Shown: positions 47,450 through 56,964, counted from the stretch's first letter. The stretch: DNA of 64,000 nt from Streptomyces sp. MP131-18 (GCF_001984575.1 NZ_LZNS01000001.1:1228717-1292716); one strand, 5' to 3'. Program-made: numbers and translations. Notes: a model not told the origin generated them from the sequence alone.

Positions 47450-48292
47450 ATGGCAGAAGCAGTGCGTGCCGCGCTGGTACAGACGACCTGGACCGGTGAC
47501 ACGGAGTCGATGATCGCCAAGCACGAGGAGTACGCGAGGGAGGCCGCCCGCCGGGGAGCGCGGGTGATGGGCTTCCAGGAGGTGTTCAACGCACCCTACT
47601 TCTGCCAGGTGCAGGAGCCGGAGCACTACCGGTGGGCGGAGGAGGTGCCCGACGGGCCGACGGTCACCAGGATGCGGGCCCTGGCCAGGGAGACCGGCAT
47701 GGTGCTGGTGGTGCCGGTTTTCGAGGTGGAACAGGCGGGCCACTACTACAACACCGCCGCGGTCATCGACGCGGACGGCACGTTCCTCGGCAAGTACCGC
47801 AAGCACCACATCCCGCAGGTCCGCGGCTTCTGGGAGAAGTTCTACTTCCGGCCGGGGAATCTGGGCTGGCCGGTCTTCGACACGGCGGCGGGCCGGATCG
47901 GCGTCTACATCTGCTACGACCGGCACTTCCCCGAAGGCTGGCGGGCGCTCGGCCTGGCCGGGGCACAGTTGGTGTTCAACCCCTCGGCGACCTCGCGCGG
48001 CCTGTCGGCGCACCTGTGGCAGCTGGAGCAGCCCGCCGCGGCCGTCGCGAACGAGTTTTTCGTGGCCGCGATCAACCGGGTCGGGCGGGAGCCCTACGGG
48101 GACAACGACTTCTACGGCACCAGCTACTTCGTCGACCCGCGCGGGCAGCTCGTGGGCGGCGCGGCGAGCGATACGGAGGAGGAGCTGGTCGTGCGGGACC
48201 TGGACTTCGGCCTGATCGACGAGGTGCGGCAGCAGTGGGCGTTCTACCGGGACCGGCGCCCGGACGCGTACGAGGGGCTGGTGCGCCCGTGA
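47450..48292 (+). CDS. Nitrilase-superfamily amidohydrolase (beta-ureidopropionase / N-carbamoyl amidase type)
   Basis: 280 residues from ATG 47,450. The Glu-Lys-Cys triad is visible: G-F-Q-E-V-F-N-A-P-Y-F (Glu44), G-K-Y-R-K-H-H-I-P (Lys118) and G-V-Y-I-C-Y-D-R-H-F-P-E (Cys155). G-x-x-x-Y-F-C-Q and F-Y-G-T-S-Y-F-V-D-P-R-G are typical of the N-carbamoyl-beta-alanine or N-carbamoylputrescine branch. It overlaps the aminotransferase start by 4 bases, which fits release of a beta-amino acid followed by transamination, as in reductive pyrimidine breakdown. Confidence 0.88.
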   Translation: MAEAVRAALVQTTWTGDTESMIAKHEEYAREAARRGARVMGFQEVFNAPYFCQVQEPEHYRWAEEVPDGPTVTRMRALARETGMVLVVPVFEVEQAGHYYNTAAVIDADGTFLGKYRKHHIPQVRGFWEKFYFRPGNLGWPVFDTAAGRIGVYICYDRHFPEGWRALGLAGAQLVFNPSATSRGLSAHLWQLEQPAAAVANEFFVAAINRVGREPYGDNDFYGTSYFVDPRGQLVGGAASDTEEELVVRDLDFGLIDEVRQQWAFYRDRRPDAYEGLVRP

Positions 48293-49608
48293 CCGGCGAG
48301 GGCGGCCCCGAGAAGCTGCTGGCGCGGCACCGGGCGGTGCTGCCGGACTGGTTGTCGCTGTACTACGAGCGGCCCGTCGAGCTCACGCACGGCGAGGGCC
48401 GCCACGTGTGGGACTCCGAGGGGAACCGGTACCTCGACTTCTTCGGCGGCATCCTCACCACGATGACGGCGCACGCGCTGCCGGAGGTCGGCCGGGCCGT
48501 CGCCGAGCAGGCGGGGCGGCTCCTGCACTCCTCGACGCTGTATCTGAACCGGCCGATGGTCGCCCTGGCGGAGCGGATCGCCGCGCTCTCCGGCATCCGG
48601 GACCCGCGGGTGTTCTTCACCACCTCGGGCACCGAGGCGAACGACACGGCGCTGCTCCTCGCGACCGCGTACCGCCGTTCCAACCAGGTGCTCGCCCTGC
48701 GCAACAGCTACCACGGCCGGTCCTTCTCCGCGGTCGGCATCACGGGCAACTCCGCCTGGTCGCCGACCAGTCTCTCGCCGGTGCACACGCTGTACGTGCA
48801 CGGCGGGGTGCGCACGCGCGGGCCGTTCGCCGCGCTGCCGGACGCGGCGTTCACTGAGGCGTGCGTCGCCGACCTGCGGGATGTCCTGGCGCAGACCCGC
48901 GGCGGGGTGGCGGCGCTGATCGCCGAGCCGGTGCAGGGCGTGGGGGGCTTCACCTCGGGTCCCGACGGGCTGTTCGCGGCGTTCCGCGAAGTGCTCGACG
49001 CGGAAGGCATCCTGTGGATCAGCGACGAGGTGCAGACCGGCTGGGGCCGGACGGGCGAGCACTTCTGGGGCTGGCAGGCGCACGCGGGCCAGGGCCCGCC
49101 TGACGTGCTGACGTTCGCCAAGGGCATCGGCAACGGCATGTCGATCGGCGGCGTCGTGGCGCGCGCGGAGGTGATGAACTGCCTGGACAGCAACTCGATT
49201 TCGACGTTCGGCGGCAGCCCTGTCACGATGGCGGCCGGCCTGGCCAACCTGGAGTACCTGCTGGCGCACGATCTGCCGGGCAACGCCAGGCGGGTGGGCG
49301 GACTGCTGATCGAGCGGCTGCGGGCGGTCACGGCCGGGCTCGGTCTGGTGCGGGAGGTCCGCGGGCGCGGCCTGATGATCGGCATCGAGCTGGTGCGCCC
49401 CGGCACGGACCTGCCGTACCCGGCCGCGGCCTCGCGGGTGCTTGAGGCGGCCCGCGCGGGTGGCCTTCTGCTCGGCAAGGGCGGCGGCCCCGGCGGCAGC
49501 GTGCTGCGGATCGCGCCGCCGCTGAGCCTGACGGCCGCGGAGGCGGAGGCGGGGGCCGAGGTGCTGGCGGCTGCGCTGCGGGCGGCGGACGCCGAGCCGG
49601 CCGCGTAG
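48289..49608 (+). CDS. Class III PLP-dependent aminotransferase
   Basis: 439 residues from GTG 48,289. Fold-type I class III marks: D-S-E-G-N-R-Y-L-D-F-F-G-G-I, T-T-S-G-T-E-A-N-D, N-S-Y-H-G-R-S, A-L-I-A-E-P-V-Q-G-V-G-G, I-S-D-E-V-Q-T-G-W-G-R-T-G and T-F-A-K-G-I-G-N-G (PLP Lys). Overlap with the amidohydrolase suggests beta-alanine or beta-aminoisobutyrate as amino donor (alanine-glyoxylate/AGXT2-like), inferred from context. Confidence 0.9.
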   Translation: MTGEGGPEKLLARHRAVLPDWLSLYYERPVELTHGEGRHVWDSEGNRYLDFFGGILTTMTAHALPEVGRAVAEQAGRLLHSSTLYLNRPMVALAERIAALSGIRDPRVFFTTSGTEANDTALLLATAYRRSNQVLALRNSYHGRSFSAVGITGNSAWSPTSLSPVHTLYVHGGVRTRGPFAALPDAAFTEACVADLRDVLAQTRGGVAALIAEPVQGVGGFTSGPDGLFAAFREVLDAEGILWISDEVQTGWGRTGEHFWGWQAHAGQGPPDVLTFAKGIGNGMSIGGVVARAEVMNCLDSNSISTFGGSPVTMAAGLANLEYLLAHDLPGNARRVGGLLIERLRAVTAGLGLVREVRGRGLMIGIELVRPGTDLPYPAAASRVLEAARAGGLLLGKGGGPGGSVLRIAPPLSLTAAEAEAGAEVLAAALRAADAEPAA

Positions 49609-49638
49609 CGGCGGCCGCGCCGGGTGTGCCGCGCGCCG

Positions 49639-49665
49639 CCCCCGGCCCGAGGCGCGGGCCGGGGG
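49639..49665. terminator. Two-way terminator between convergent host genes
   Basis: CCCCCGGCCCG (49,639-49,649) and CGGGCCGGGGG (49,655-49,665) form an 11-bp stem with a 5-base loop between the aminotransferase and methyltransferase stops. Confidence 0.7.
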
Positions 49666-49690
49666 TGGCGGGAAGGTTCGTGCGCCGCGG

Positions 49691-50578
49691 CTACTCGCCG
49701 GGGCCCGGCTTGCGGGCGACGCCGCCGACCATGAGCAGGCCGCTGTGGTCGAGCGGCTCCGGCACCGGGGCGTCGGGGCGCCACAGCGGGAGCGGAACGA
49801 TCCCCGGCTCGATCAGGTCCATGCCGTCGAAGAAGGTCGCGATGCGCTCCTTGCTGCGCAACTGGCCGCGGCCGAGGGACTGGATGAGGACGTCGTTCAG
49901 CTCCCTGGCCTCGGGGAAGGAGTTGCAGAAGTGCGTGATGAACAGGTAACTGCCCGGCACCAGACGGGCCTTGTACGCATCGACGATCCCGTTCGGGTCC
50001 TCCTCGTCCAGCAGGTGGTGGATGACGGCCACCATCATCAGGCCGAGCGGTTTGGAGAAGTCGATGAAGCCCTGGACGCCGGGGTGGTTCAGCACGTGCT
50101 CGACATCGAGCATGTCCGCGGTGATGACGCGCGTGCGCTCGTCCTGGGCGAGCAGCGCCCGGCCGTGAGCGAGAACGATTGGGTCGTTGTCGACGTAGAC
50201 CACCCGCGCATCCGGGTTGATCGCCTGGGCGACCTGGTGCGTGTTCTGCGCGCTGGGCAGCCCGGAGCCGAGGTCGAGGAACTGGTCGATGCCCTGCTCC
50301 GCGAGGTGGCGGACCCCGCGGATGAGGATGTCACGGTTGACGCGGGCACTCGCCACGCCCGCCGCCGACACCTTCCGGCCGGCCTCGACGACCGCCGCGT
50401 CCACCTCGTAGTGGTCCTTGCCGCCGATCGCGGCGTCGTAGACCCGGGCGATGCTCGGCTTGGTGGTGTCGATCTCCACCGGCTCGTAGTCCGGCAGCGC
50501 CCCGCTCCAACTCAGGCCGTAGTCACGGCCCGTGCCCTCGCCGGACCCCGCCGCGCCGCTTTCTCTTCGGTCGGCCAT
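49691..50578 (-). CDS. SAM-dependent methyltransferase, SAV2177 family
   Basis: 295 residues. The family text is evident: P-S-I-A-R-V-Y-D-A-A-I-G-G-K-D-H-Y, F-L-D-L-G-S-G-L-P-S (SAM loop), N-T-H-Q-V-A-Q, V-V-Y-V-D-N-D-P and H-H-L-L-D. These actinobacterial methyltransferases have no assigned substrate. A second member lies at 56,185. Confidence 0.9.
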   Translation of the reverse strand: MADRRESGAAGSGEGTGRDYGLSWSGALPDYEPVEIDTTKPSIARVYDAAIGGKDHYEVDAAVVEAGRKVSAAGVASARVNRDILIRGVRHLAEQGIDQFLDLGSGLPSAQNTHQVAQAINPDARVVYVDNDPIVLAHGRALLAQDERTRVITADMLDVEHVLNHPGVQGFIDFSKPLGLMMVAVIHHLLDEEDPNGIVDAYKARLVPGSYLFITHFCNSFPEARELNDVLIQSLGRGQLRSKERIATFFDGMDLIEPGIVPLPLWRPDAPVPEPLDHSGLLMVGGVARKPGPGE

Positions 50579-50689
50579 CTCTTTGCTCCGCTCCTCGGCA
50601 TGCCGTCACCTTCGGGAAGCAGTTTCGCATGACGTGCCGAAGGGACCCGCCCCCGCCGGGACTTGCCGCCGCCCGCGGCCACCGCCCCG

Positions 50690-51504
50690 CGGATCAGGGC
50701 CGCAAGCGGCGGAAGAGGCCGATCCGCCGCCGGTGGTACGCGCGGCCGGCCGCGCCCGGCGCGCGGCCGTCCCCCGCTCCTCCCCCGCCCGCCTCGACGT
50801 GCACCGCCTCGCAGCGCAACCGGCGCCGGATCAGCTGCGCCAACGCCTCGTCGTCCATCCGTCCCGCCGTGCCGCCCGCCGTGGCGTACGCGTCGGCGAA
50901 GCGCCGCACCCCGCTCAGGTCCGTGGCCCACGGATCGCCGAACCTCGTCCGGGTACCGGGCCAGCCGCCGCCGCGCGGCGTCGAGCGTGCCGAGCCCGTC
51001 GTGGAACACGGCGCCCGTGGTCACCTCGGCGAGCCGCTGCTGCGGAATGGACAGCCAGTCGGCCGTGCCCGGTTCCGCCGCCGAGGGGTCGGTCCCGAGG
51101 TGGCCGCGCAGCCACGCGCCCAACTCGTCCACCGAGACGCGGTGGTCGACCGGGCCGGTCGTCGGCGCCATCCGCCCCACCGGGTCGGCCGGGTCGGCGT
51201 TCCGCTCGAAGCGGGTGGGCCAGCCCTTCACCCGCTTCGGCAGCCGCCGGGCCAGCGGCGCGTGCACCGACGCGCCGTGCGCGGCGGCGTCCCCCGGGGA
51301 AAGGAACAGGTTGAGCCGCGGCCCCCATTAGTGGTCGGCGGACCGTTCGGTGTCGAAGCCGGGCACCTCGGAGCCCGCGCCGATCCGCGCCGCCGAGTAC
51401 CGCAGCTCGGGGAACTCCTCGGCGAGCAGGGGCCGCACCGCCTCCTCGTAGAGGGCGCGGGACAGCTCCAGGCCGGGCAGGAAGGCGGCGGGTGATGACG
51501 TCAT
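50690..51504 (-). pseudogene. Broken DUF4037 (nucleotidyltransferase-fold) gene
   Basis: From ATG 51,504 the frame gives the DUF4037 start (P-G-L-E-L-S-R-A-L-Y-E-E-A-V-R-P-L-L and G-S-E-V-P-G-F-D-T-E-R-S-A-D-H). It then hits TAA at 51,330-51,328 where the family has Asp, and continues in the same frame with W-G-P-R-L-N-L-F-L-S-P-G-D to about 50,940. After R-Y-P-D-E the expected C-terminal half is missing; a different frame then reads F-G-D-P-W-A-T-D-L-S-G-V-R-R to 50,694. So there is a nonsense codon and a 3' truncation or fusion. Confidence 0.75.
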
Positions 51505-51561
51505 GGCCCCGGCCTCCTGTCCGCGGACGGCGCCCACCACCGAATTTCCCGGTGCCGCGCG

Positions 51562-52389
51562 TCAGTCCTCGCCCCTGATGGCGCGGGCCTTGAAGAAGGT
51601 GTAGTGGAACGTTCCGCCGTCCTCGGCGGTGCGCCTGAGGTCCGCCAGGCCGCGGTCGAGGTCGGGCGCGGTGATCAGGCCCGCGGCCAGCGCCTCGTCC
51701 CTGATCGACTCGATCATCGCGACGAACGTGTTGCGGGTGAATCCCTCGGTCAGCGCCGGGCGGGTGCCGTCGGCGTACACGGTGCGGGGCCGGACCTCGA
51801 CGTCCGCGTATCCGGCCTCGGTGAGCAGCGGCTGGAGCCGCCGTCCGATCAGCGCGTCCCCGCCCGCGGCCGACTGGAGCTGCACCTGGCAGTCGATCGC
51901 CGCCTGCGCGTACGCGCTGTGCGGGTGGAAGAAGGCCGATCCGTGGTCGCCCTCGATCACGGTGATGGTCCCGCCCGGCCGCAGCACGCGCCGCAGCCCG
52001 GACAGCGCGAGCCGCGGGGCCCGCAGGTGTTCGAGGACGAAGCACACGAAGAGGTGGTCGAACGAGGCGTCGGCGAACGGCAGCGCGAACAGGTCCGCCC
52101 GGCACCACGTCACGCCGGGCAGCCGGGCGCCGGCCTGCGCGAGGGAGCGGCCGGAGACGTCCACGCCGACGATGTGCGCCCGCGGTCCTGCGGCGACCAG
52201 ATGCGCCGTCTGCGCGCCGACCCCGCACCCGACGTCGAGCACCCGGCTGCCCGCCGGGTACGCCGTCCCTCCGTGCAGCAGACCGGCCAGCGTGTCCGCC
52301 TGGTCGCCGAGCCTGCGGGACTCCCGTTCCGAATAGCCGTGCACGTAGCCGGGGCGGATCACCGTGCGCGGAATGGTCCTCGTCTCCAT
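51562..52389 (-). CDS. Class I SAM-dependent methyltransferase
   Basis: 275 residues from ATG 52,389. Motif I is V-L-D-V-G-C-G-V-G-A-Q-T, followed by I-V-G-V-D-V-S, L-P-F-A-D-A-S-F-D-H-L-F-V-C-F-V-L-E-H-L and G-G-T-I-T-V-I-E-G-D-H-G-S. Resembles UbiE/Methyltransf_25 enzymes; substrate unknown. Divergent from the MocR gene 29 bases away, which probably controls it. Confidence 0.87.
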   Translation of the reverse strand: METRTIPRTVIRPGYVHGYSERESRRLGDQADTLAGLLHGGTAYPAGSRVLDVGCGVGAQTAHLVAAGPRAHIVGVDVSGRSLAQAGARLPGVTWCRADLFALPFADASFDHLFVCFVLEHLRAPRLALSGLRRVLRPGGTITVIEGDHGSAFFHPHSAYAQAAIDCQVQLQSAAGGDALIGRRLQPLLTEAGYADVEVRPRTVYADGTRPALTEGFTRNTFVAMIESIRDEALAAGLITAPDLDRGLADLRRTAEDGGTFHYTFFKARAIRGED

Positions 52390-52418
52390 GGCAGCGACCC
52401 TGCCGCCACAATGGTCCG

Positions 52419-53930
52419 GTGAACAGGTCCAATGGGCGCGACTTGGACTGGTCCGAAACGGCCGGTGCCGACTTCCTCCAGCTCGACAGGAGCCAGGCTC
52501 CCCCCGGTGGCCTCTCCGACTGGCTGGCCGGGACACTGCGGCAGGCGGTGTCCGACGGCCGCCTGCCGGTCGGCGGCACGCTGCCGCCCACCCGGGTGCT
52601 GGCCGCTGAGCTGCGCGTGTCCAGGGGCGTGGTGACCGAGGCGTACCGGCGGCTGGCGGAGGACGGACACGTCGAGGGCCGCGGGCGGAACGGCACCGTG
52701 GTGGTCGCCGCGCCGACCGGCGCGGCGGACCGCGCGCCCGCGTCCCCGCGCGCCGCCCCGGCGCCGCGCGCGCCGTTCGCCGGGCCGCCCGGCCACGACG
52801 TGTGGGACACGCTGCGGGCCGCGCCCGCGCGCATCGACCTGACACCGGGTGTCCCCGATCTCGCGGCGTTCCCCAGGACGGCGTGGCTGCGCGCCGAACG
52901 CGCGGTCCTCACCTCGCTCTCGGCCGCCGGCCTCGGCTACGGCGACCCCCGCGGCACGCCAGCCCTGCGGCGCGCCGTGGCCGACTGGCTCGCGCGCGGC
53001 CGCGGTATCAGGGCCGATCCGGCCGAGGTGCTGATCGTCGCGGGCACCGCCCAGGCCCTCGCGCTGATCGGGCAGGTCCTGCGCCACGACGGCATCCGCC
53101 GGATCGCGGTGGAGGACCCGGGCGCGCTCGGGGCCCGCCAGCAGCTGCACGGCCACGGCCTGGCCACGCCGCCGGTGCCGGTGGACGCGGCCGGGCTGCG
53201 CGTCGACGCGCTGCGCGCCGTCGGCGCGCCGGCCGTGCTGCTGACCCCGGCGCACCAGTTCCCCACCGGGGTGGTCCTGGCCGGTGAACGGCGCCGCGCG
53301 CTGATGCGGTGGGCCGGGGAGGGCGGGCTCGTCGTCGAGGACGACTACGACGCGGAGCACCGCTACGACCGGCCGCCGGTGCCCGCCCTGCGGGCGATGC
53401 TCGCGGAGCGCGTCACCTATGCCGGCAGCGTCTCCAAGCTGCTCGCGCCCGCGCTGCGCGTGGGGTGGGTGGTCGCGCCGCCGCGGTACCGCGACGACCT
53501 GATCGCCGCCAAACGCCTCACCGACCTCGGCAACGCGGCGCTCCCGCAGCTCGTCCTGGCGCACCTGATCGAATCCGGCGCGCTGGAACGGCACCTGCGG
53601 CTGCTGCGCACCCGTCACCGCCGCCGCCGCAACGCGATGACCGCGGCCCTGGCCGCGCATCTGCCCGACGCGGTCGTCCACGGCGCCGCGGCCGGCCTGC
53701 ACCTGCTCGTCACGTACGACGCGGCCGTCCCCGACACCGAGTTGGCCGCGGCGGCCCTGACGCGCGGGGTGAAGGTGCAGCCGCTGTCCTGGCACGCGCA
53801 GCGGCCGGGCCCCGACGGTCTGATCCTCGGCTATGCGGCGAGCACCCCTGACGACATCGCCGAGGGCGTCGCCACCGTCGCCGCCGTGCTGCGCGGACGG
53901 CGCCGGGGCGCGGGGCCGGGCCGCGGGTGA
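52419..53930 (+). CDS. MocR-type regulator (GntR HTH plus aminotransferase domain)
   Basis: 503 residues from GTG 52,419. Residues 30-90 are a GntR HTH: G-T-L-R-Q-A-V-S-D-G-R-L-P-V-G-G-T-L-P-P-T-R and V-S-R-G-V-V-T-E-A-Y-R-R-L. The rest is a fold-type I aminotransferase domain with G-Y-G-D-P-R-G-T-P-A-L-R, H-Q-F-P-T-G, E-D-D-Y-D-A-E-H-R-Y and Y-A-G-S-V-S-K-L-L-A-P (PLP Lys). MocR proteins usually act on a divergent neighbour, here the methyltransferase. Confidence 0.9.
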   Translation: MNRSNGRDLDWSETAGADFLQLDRSQAPPGGLSDWLAGTLRQAVSDGRLPVGGTLPPTRVLAAELRVSRGVVTEAYRRLAEDGHVEGRGRNGTVVVAAPTGAADRAPASPRAAPAPRAPFAGPPGHDVWDTLRAAPARIDLTPGVPDLAAFPRTAWLRAERAVLTSLSAAGLGYGDPRGTPALRRAVADWLARGRGIRADPAEVLIVAGTAQALALIGQVLRHDGIRRIAVEDPGALGARQQLHGHGLATPPVPVDAAGLRVDALRAVGAPAVLLTPAHQFPTGVVLAGERRRALMRWAGEGGLVVEDDYDAEHRYDRPPVPALRAMLAERVTYAGSVSKLLAPALRVGWVVAPPRYRDDLIAAKRLTDLGNAALPQLVLAHLIESGALERHLRLLRTRHRRRRNAMTAALAAHLPDAVVHGAAAGLHLLVTYDAAVPDTELAAAALTRGVKVQPLSWHAQRPGPDGLILGYAASTPDDIAEGVATVAAVLRGRRRGAGPGRG

Positions 53931-53944
53931 GCGCGGCCGCCGCG

Positions 53945-55080
53945 TCAGCGCACCTTGGCGAAGAACGCGCGGATGTCGGCGGCGTGGCCGTCCGGCTCCT
54001 CCATGGCGATGAAGTGGTGGCGGCCCGGGTTGCTCTCCGGCCAGTGGACGATCTTGTTGTGCCGCTCGGCCAGCCGGCGGATCGCGGGCGGCCCCACGTA
54101 GACGCCGGTCGGCACCGCCGCTTGTCCCCTGGGCCAGGAGAAGGGGCCGGTGCTCTCGTACATGAACCACGAGGAGCTGCCCGAGGTGCCCGTCAGCCAG
54201 TAGAGGGTGGCGTTGGTCAGCAGCAGATCGCGGTCGATGACCTCGTCCGGCAGCTCACCTGTTGTGCCGAACTCCTTGAACTTGTGGAGCAGCCAAGCCA
54301 GTTGTGCCACCGGCGAATCGTGCCACCCGTAGCTGAACGTCTGCGGCGCGGCGCGCAGCAGGGCGTGGTGGTCGACGCCGTTGGCCCACTCCCCCACCTG
54401 CGCGAACTGCTCCCGTTCCGCCGGTGTCGGGCCCGGCAGGTCGGCCTCCTCGGGGAAGCCGATGCCGCCGTCGATGTGCACGCCGACGACGTGCTCCGGA
54501 TCGGCCTGCGCGACCTCGGGCGCGACATAGGCGCCGAGGTCGCCGCCCTGGACGCCGTAACGGTCGTAGCCGAGGCGGTGCATGAGCGCCACCCACGTGC
54601 GGGCCACCCGCGCGGCGTCCCAGTGGGTACCGCGCGGCGGCGCGGAGTACCCGAATCCGGGCACGGAGGGCACGACGACGTGGAAGTCCGCGGTCAGCCG
54701 GGAGATCAGCGGGGCGAACTCCACGAACGTGTTCGGCCAGCCGTGCGTCAGGATCAGCGGCAGCGCGTCCTGCCGTGCGGAGCGGACGTGCAGGAAATGC
54801 ACGTCCTGCCCGTCGATTCCGGTCATGAACTGCGGGAACCCGTTCAGCCACGACTCCTGCCGCCGCCAGTCGAAGCTCTCGCGCCAGTAGTCGGCCAGCC
54901 CCTTCAGATAGCCGACCGGCACGCCGCGGCTCCAGCCCTCGCCGGGCAGCTGCCGCGGCCAGCGAGTGCGCGCGAGCCGGTCGTGCAGGTCGTCGAGGTC
55001 GGCCTGCGGCTCCCCCGGACTTCGTCCGGGAGGTGCCCCCAGATACGGAAAGGGCGGCTATCGGTACTCGTGTTGCTCAT
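53945..55080 (-). pseudogene. Epoxide hydrolase gene frameshifted by a palindromic insertion
   Basis: From ATG 55,080 the frame reads S-N-T-S-T-D-S-R-P-F-R-I and then shifts. The main body (from about E-P-Q-A-D-L-D-D-L-H-D-R-L-A-R-T-R-W-P) is in another frame and shows the EHN domain end (Y-L-K-G-L-A-D-Y-W-R-E), then the alpha/beta hydrolase core: L-T-H-G-W-P-N-T, G-F-G-Y-S, the nucleophile loop G-G-D-L-G-A and the His in G-R-H-H-F. Removing the 29 bases 55,013-55,041 restores R-I-E-P-Q in one frame. Probably inactive unless an internal start such as 54,922 is used. Confidence 0.85.
55013..55041. repeat. 29-base REP-like palindromic insertion
   Basis: CCCCGGAC TTC GTCCGGG followed by AGGTGCCCCCA: a hairpin plus a conserved tail (GGGGGCACCTCCC on the minus strand). 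I recall this text as a frequent short dispersed element of Streptomyces genomes. Here it sits inside the N-terminal coding part of the epoxide hydrolase gene. Confidence 0.78.
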
Positions 55081-55164
55081 GGCGCTCCCCAGGACGACGC
55101 GTGCGTGCTGACGAGAACGACGCCAGACGCCATATAGGCCGCACCCTGTCCTACATCGCGCGGC

Positions 55165-56151
55165 ATGATGGATGGTGTGAAGGACACCCCGGCGCGGCTG
55201 CTCGCGCTGCTCTCGCTCCTGCAGTCGCCGCGGGCCTGGCCCGGCAGCGAACTGTCCGGCCGCCTCGGCGTCAGCCCGCGGACGGTGCGCAGGGACGTCG
55301 ACCGCCTGCGCGAACTGGGCTACCCGGTGGAGGCCACGAAGGGCGCGGCCGGCGGCTACCGGATGGCCGCGGGCGCGGCCATGCCGCCGCTGCTGCTGGA
55401 CGACGAGGAGGCGGTCGCCATCGCCGTGGGCCTGCGGACGGCGGCCGGGAGTCCGGTGGCGGGCATCGAGGACGCCTCGGTGCGGGCGCTCGCCAAGCTG
55501 GAACAGGTGCTGCCCGCGCGGCTGCGGCGGCGGGTCGCGGCGCTCGGCACGGCGACCGTTCCCCTGGCGGAGCCGCCGGGGAGCAGCGGCGGGGTGCGCT
55601 TCGACCCCGAGGTGCTGACCGTGATCGCGGGGGCCGTCGCGGGCCGCGAACGGCTGCGGTTCTGGTACCGGGCCGCGGACGGGCCGGCGGAGCGCGGGCG
55701 GCTCGCCGAGCCCTGCCGGCTGGTCGCGGCGGGGCGGCGCTGGTACCTGCTGGCCTGGGACAACGACCGGGAGGACTGGCGCATCTTCCGCGTCGACCGC
55801 ATCCGCCGGCCGTTCGCCACCGGCGTGCGCGTGCCGCCCAGGGACCCGCCAGGAGCCGACGCCGCCGCCTACGTCCGCAGCCGGCTGTACGCGCTGGCGC
55901 CGACGTACCGGGTACGGGCCACGCTGGGGCTTCCGGCGGACGAGGCCGCGCGCCTGCTCGGCGCGGCGGCCTCGGACATCACCCCGGCCGGGCCTGGGCA
56001 CTGTCTGCTGGAGGGCCACGCGGACACGGTGGAGTGGCTGGCGGCCAGGCTGCTCATGCTGGGCTGCCAGGTCGAGGTGCACGAGCCGGCCGAACTGCGC
56101 GCGTATCTGCGCGCGCTGGGGACCCGCGCCCTGCGGGCCGCCGGGGAGTGA
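55165..56151 (+). CDS. WYL-domain transcriptional regulator
   Basis: 328 residues. HTH_11/DeoR head: L-S-L-L-Q-S-P-R-A-W-P-G-S-E-L-S-G-R-L-G-V-S-P-R-T-V-R-R-D. Then the E-A-V-A-I-A-V-G-L-R-T-A-A-G connector and the WYL part (R-R-W-Y-L-L-A-W-D-N-D-R-E-D-W-R-I-F-R-V-D-R-I). A C-terminal WCX-like part ends it. ATG 55,165, 55,168 or GTG 55,177 may start it. Divergent from the epoxide hydrolase gene, the likely target. Confidence 0.9.
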   Translation: MMDGVKDTPARLLALLSLLQSPRAWPGSELSGRLGVSPRTVRRDVDRLRELGYPVEATKGAAGGYRMAAGAAMPPLLLDDEEAVAIAVGLRTAAGSPVAGIEDASVRALAKLEQVLPARLRRRVAALGTATVPLAEPPGSSGGVRFDPEVLTVIAGAVAGRERLRFWYRAADGPAERGRLAEPCRLVAAGRRWYLLAWDNDREDWRIFRVDRIRRPFATGVRVPPRDPPGADAAAYVRSRLYALAPTYRVRATLGLPADEAARLLGAAASDITPAGPGHCLLEGHADTVEWLAARLLMLGCQVEVHEPAELRAYLRALGTRALRAAGE

Positions 56152-56184
56152 CGGCCAGGACCAGGACCCCGTCCCACGGCCGGG

Positions 56185-56964
56185 TCATGGCTTGCGCGCC
56201 AGCAGACCCCACTGGTAGGTGAACTCGCCCGGCGTCTCCGTGCGCCACTCGTTCAGCGGAACGACCCCGGGCGGCAGGATTTCGAGCCCCTCGGCGGTGG
56301 CGGCCAGCTGCTCCTCGGTGCGGCAGTGGTAGGGCACCGCGCCGGTGGCGGCGTAGTCCTCGTTGAGCTTGATCATCTCGGGGGCCGCGATGGAGTCGCA
56401 GGTGGCGAGGAAGCTGCCGGAGGGCAGGCGCCGGGTGTACTCCTGGACCAGCAGCGCGGCCTCGTCCGGCAGGATGTGGCCGAGCATCGACATCAGCATC
56501 AGGGCCACGGGCTTGTCGAAGTCCAGCGTTTTCGCGGCCTCCGCCAGCACGGTGTCCGGGTCGCGCACGTCGGCCTCGACGTAGTCGGTCGCGCCGTCCG
56601 GGTGCGTGGTGAGCAGGGCGCGGGCGTGGACCAGGATCAGCGGGTCGTTGTCCACGTACACGATCCGGCTCTCGGGCGCGGCCCGCTGGGCGACCTCGTG
56701 GGTGTTGTCGGCGGTGGGCAGGCCGGTGCCGATGTCGAGGAACTGCCGCACGCCCTCCTCGGCGACGAGGTGGGTGACGACATGGCCGAGGAAGTCGCGG
56801 GAGGCGCGCGCGACGTTCAGCGCCTCGGGATAGTGCTGCTCCAGGTGTTCGCCCAGGCGCTGGTCCGCCTCGAAGTGGTCCTTGCCGCCGAGTATCCAGT
56901 TCCAGATGCGGGCCGAGTGCGGGACGCTGGTGTCTATCTGGGGCGGGTGGTTCTGCTGGGTCAT
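56185..56964 (-). CDS. SAM-dependent methyltransferase, SAV2177 family (second copy)
   Basis: 259 residues from ATG 56,964, which overlaps the regulator stop (ATGA). Text: S-A-R-I-W-N-W-I-L-G-G-K-D-H-F, F-L-D-I-G-T-G-L-P-T-A-D-N-T-H-E-V, I-V-Y-V-D-N-D-P-L-I and M-L-G-H-I-L-P-D. Same family as 49,691 but clearly diverged. Operon with the HTH-DUF5753 regulator. Confidence 0.9.
   Translation of the reverse strand: MTQQNHPPQIDTSVPHSARIWNWILGGKDHFEADQRLGEHLEQHYPEALNVARASRDFLGHVVTHLVAEEGVRQFLDIGTGLPTADNTHEVAQRAAPESRIVYVDNDPLILVHARALLTTHPDGATDYVEADVRDPDTVLAEAAKTLDFDKPVALMLMSMLGHILPDEAALLVQEYTRRLPSGSFLATCDSIAAPEMIKLNEDYAATGAVPYHCRTEEQLAATAEGLEILPPGVVPLNEWRTETPGEFTYQWGLLARKP

Noticed and set aside
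54904..56082. 392-residue minus-strand frame opposite the WYL regulator
   Set aside because: Antisense shadow of a high-GC gene; only its last 60 residues include the true start of the epoxide hydrolase gene.
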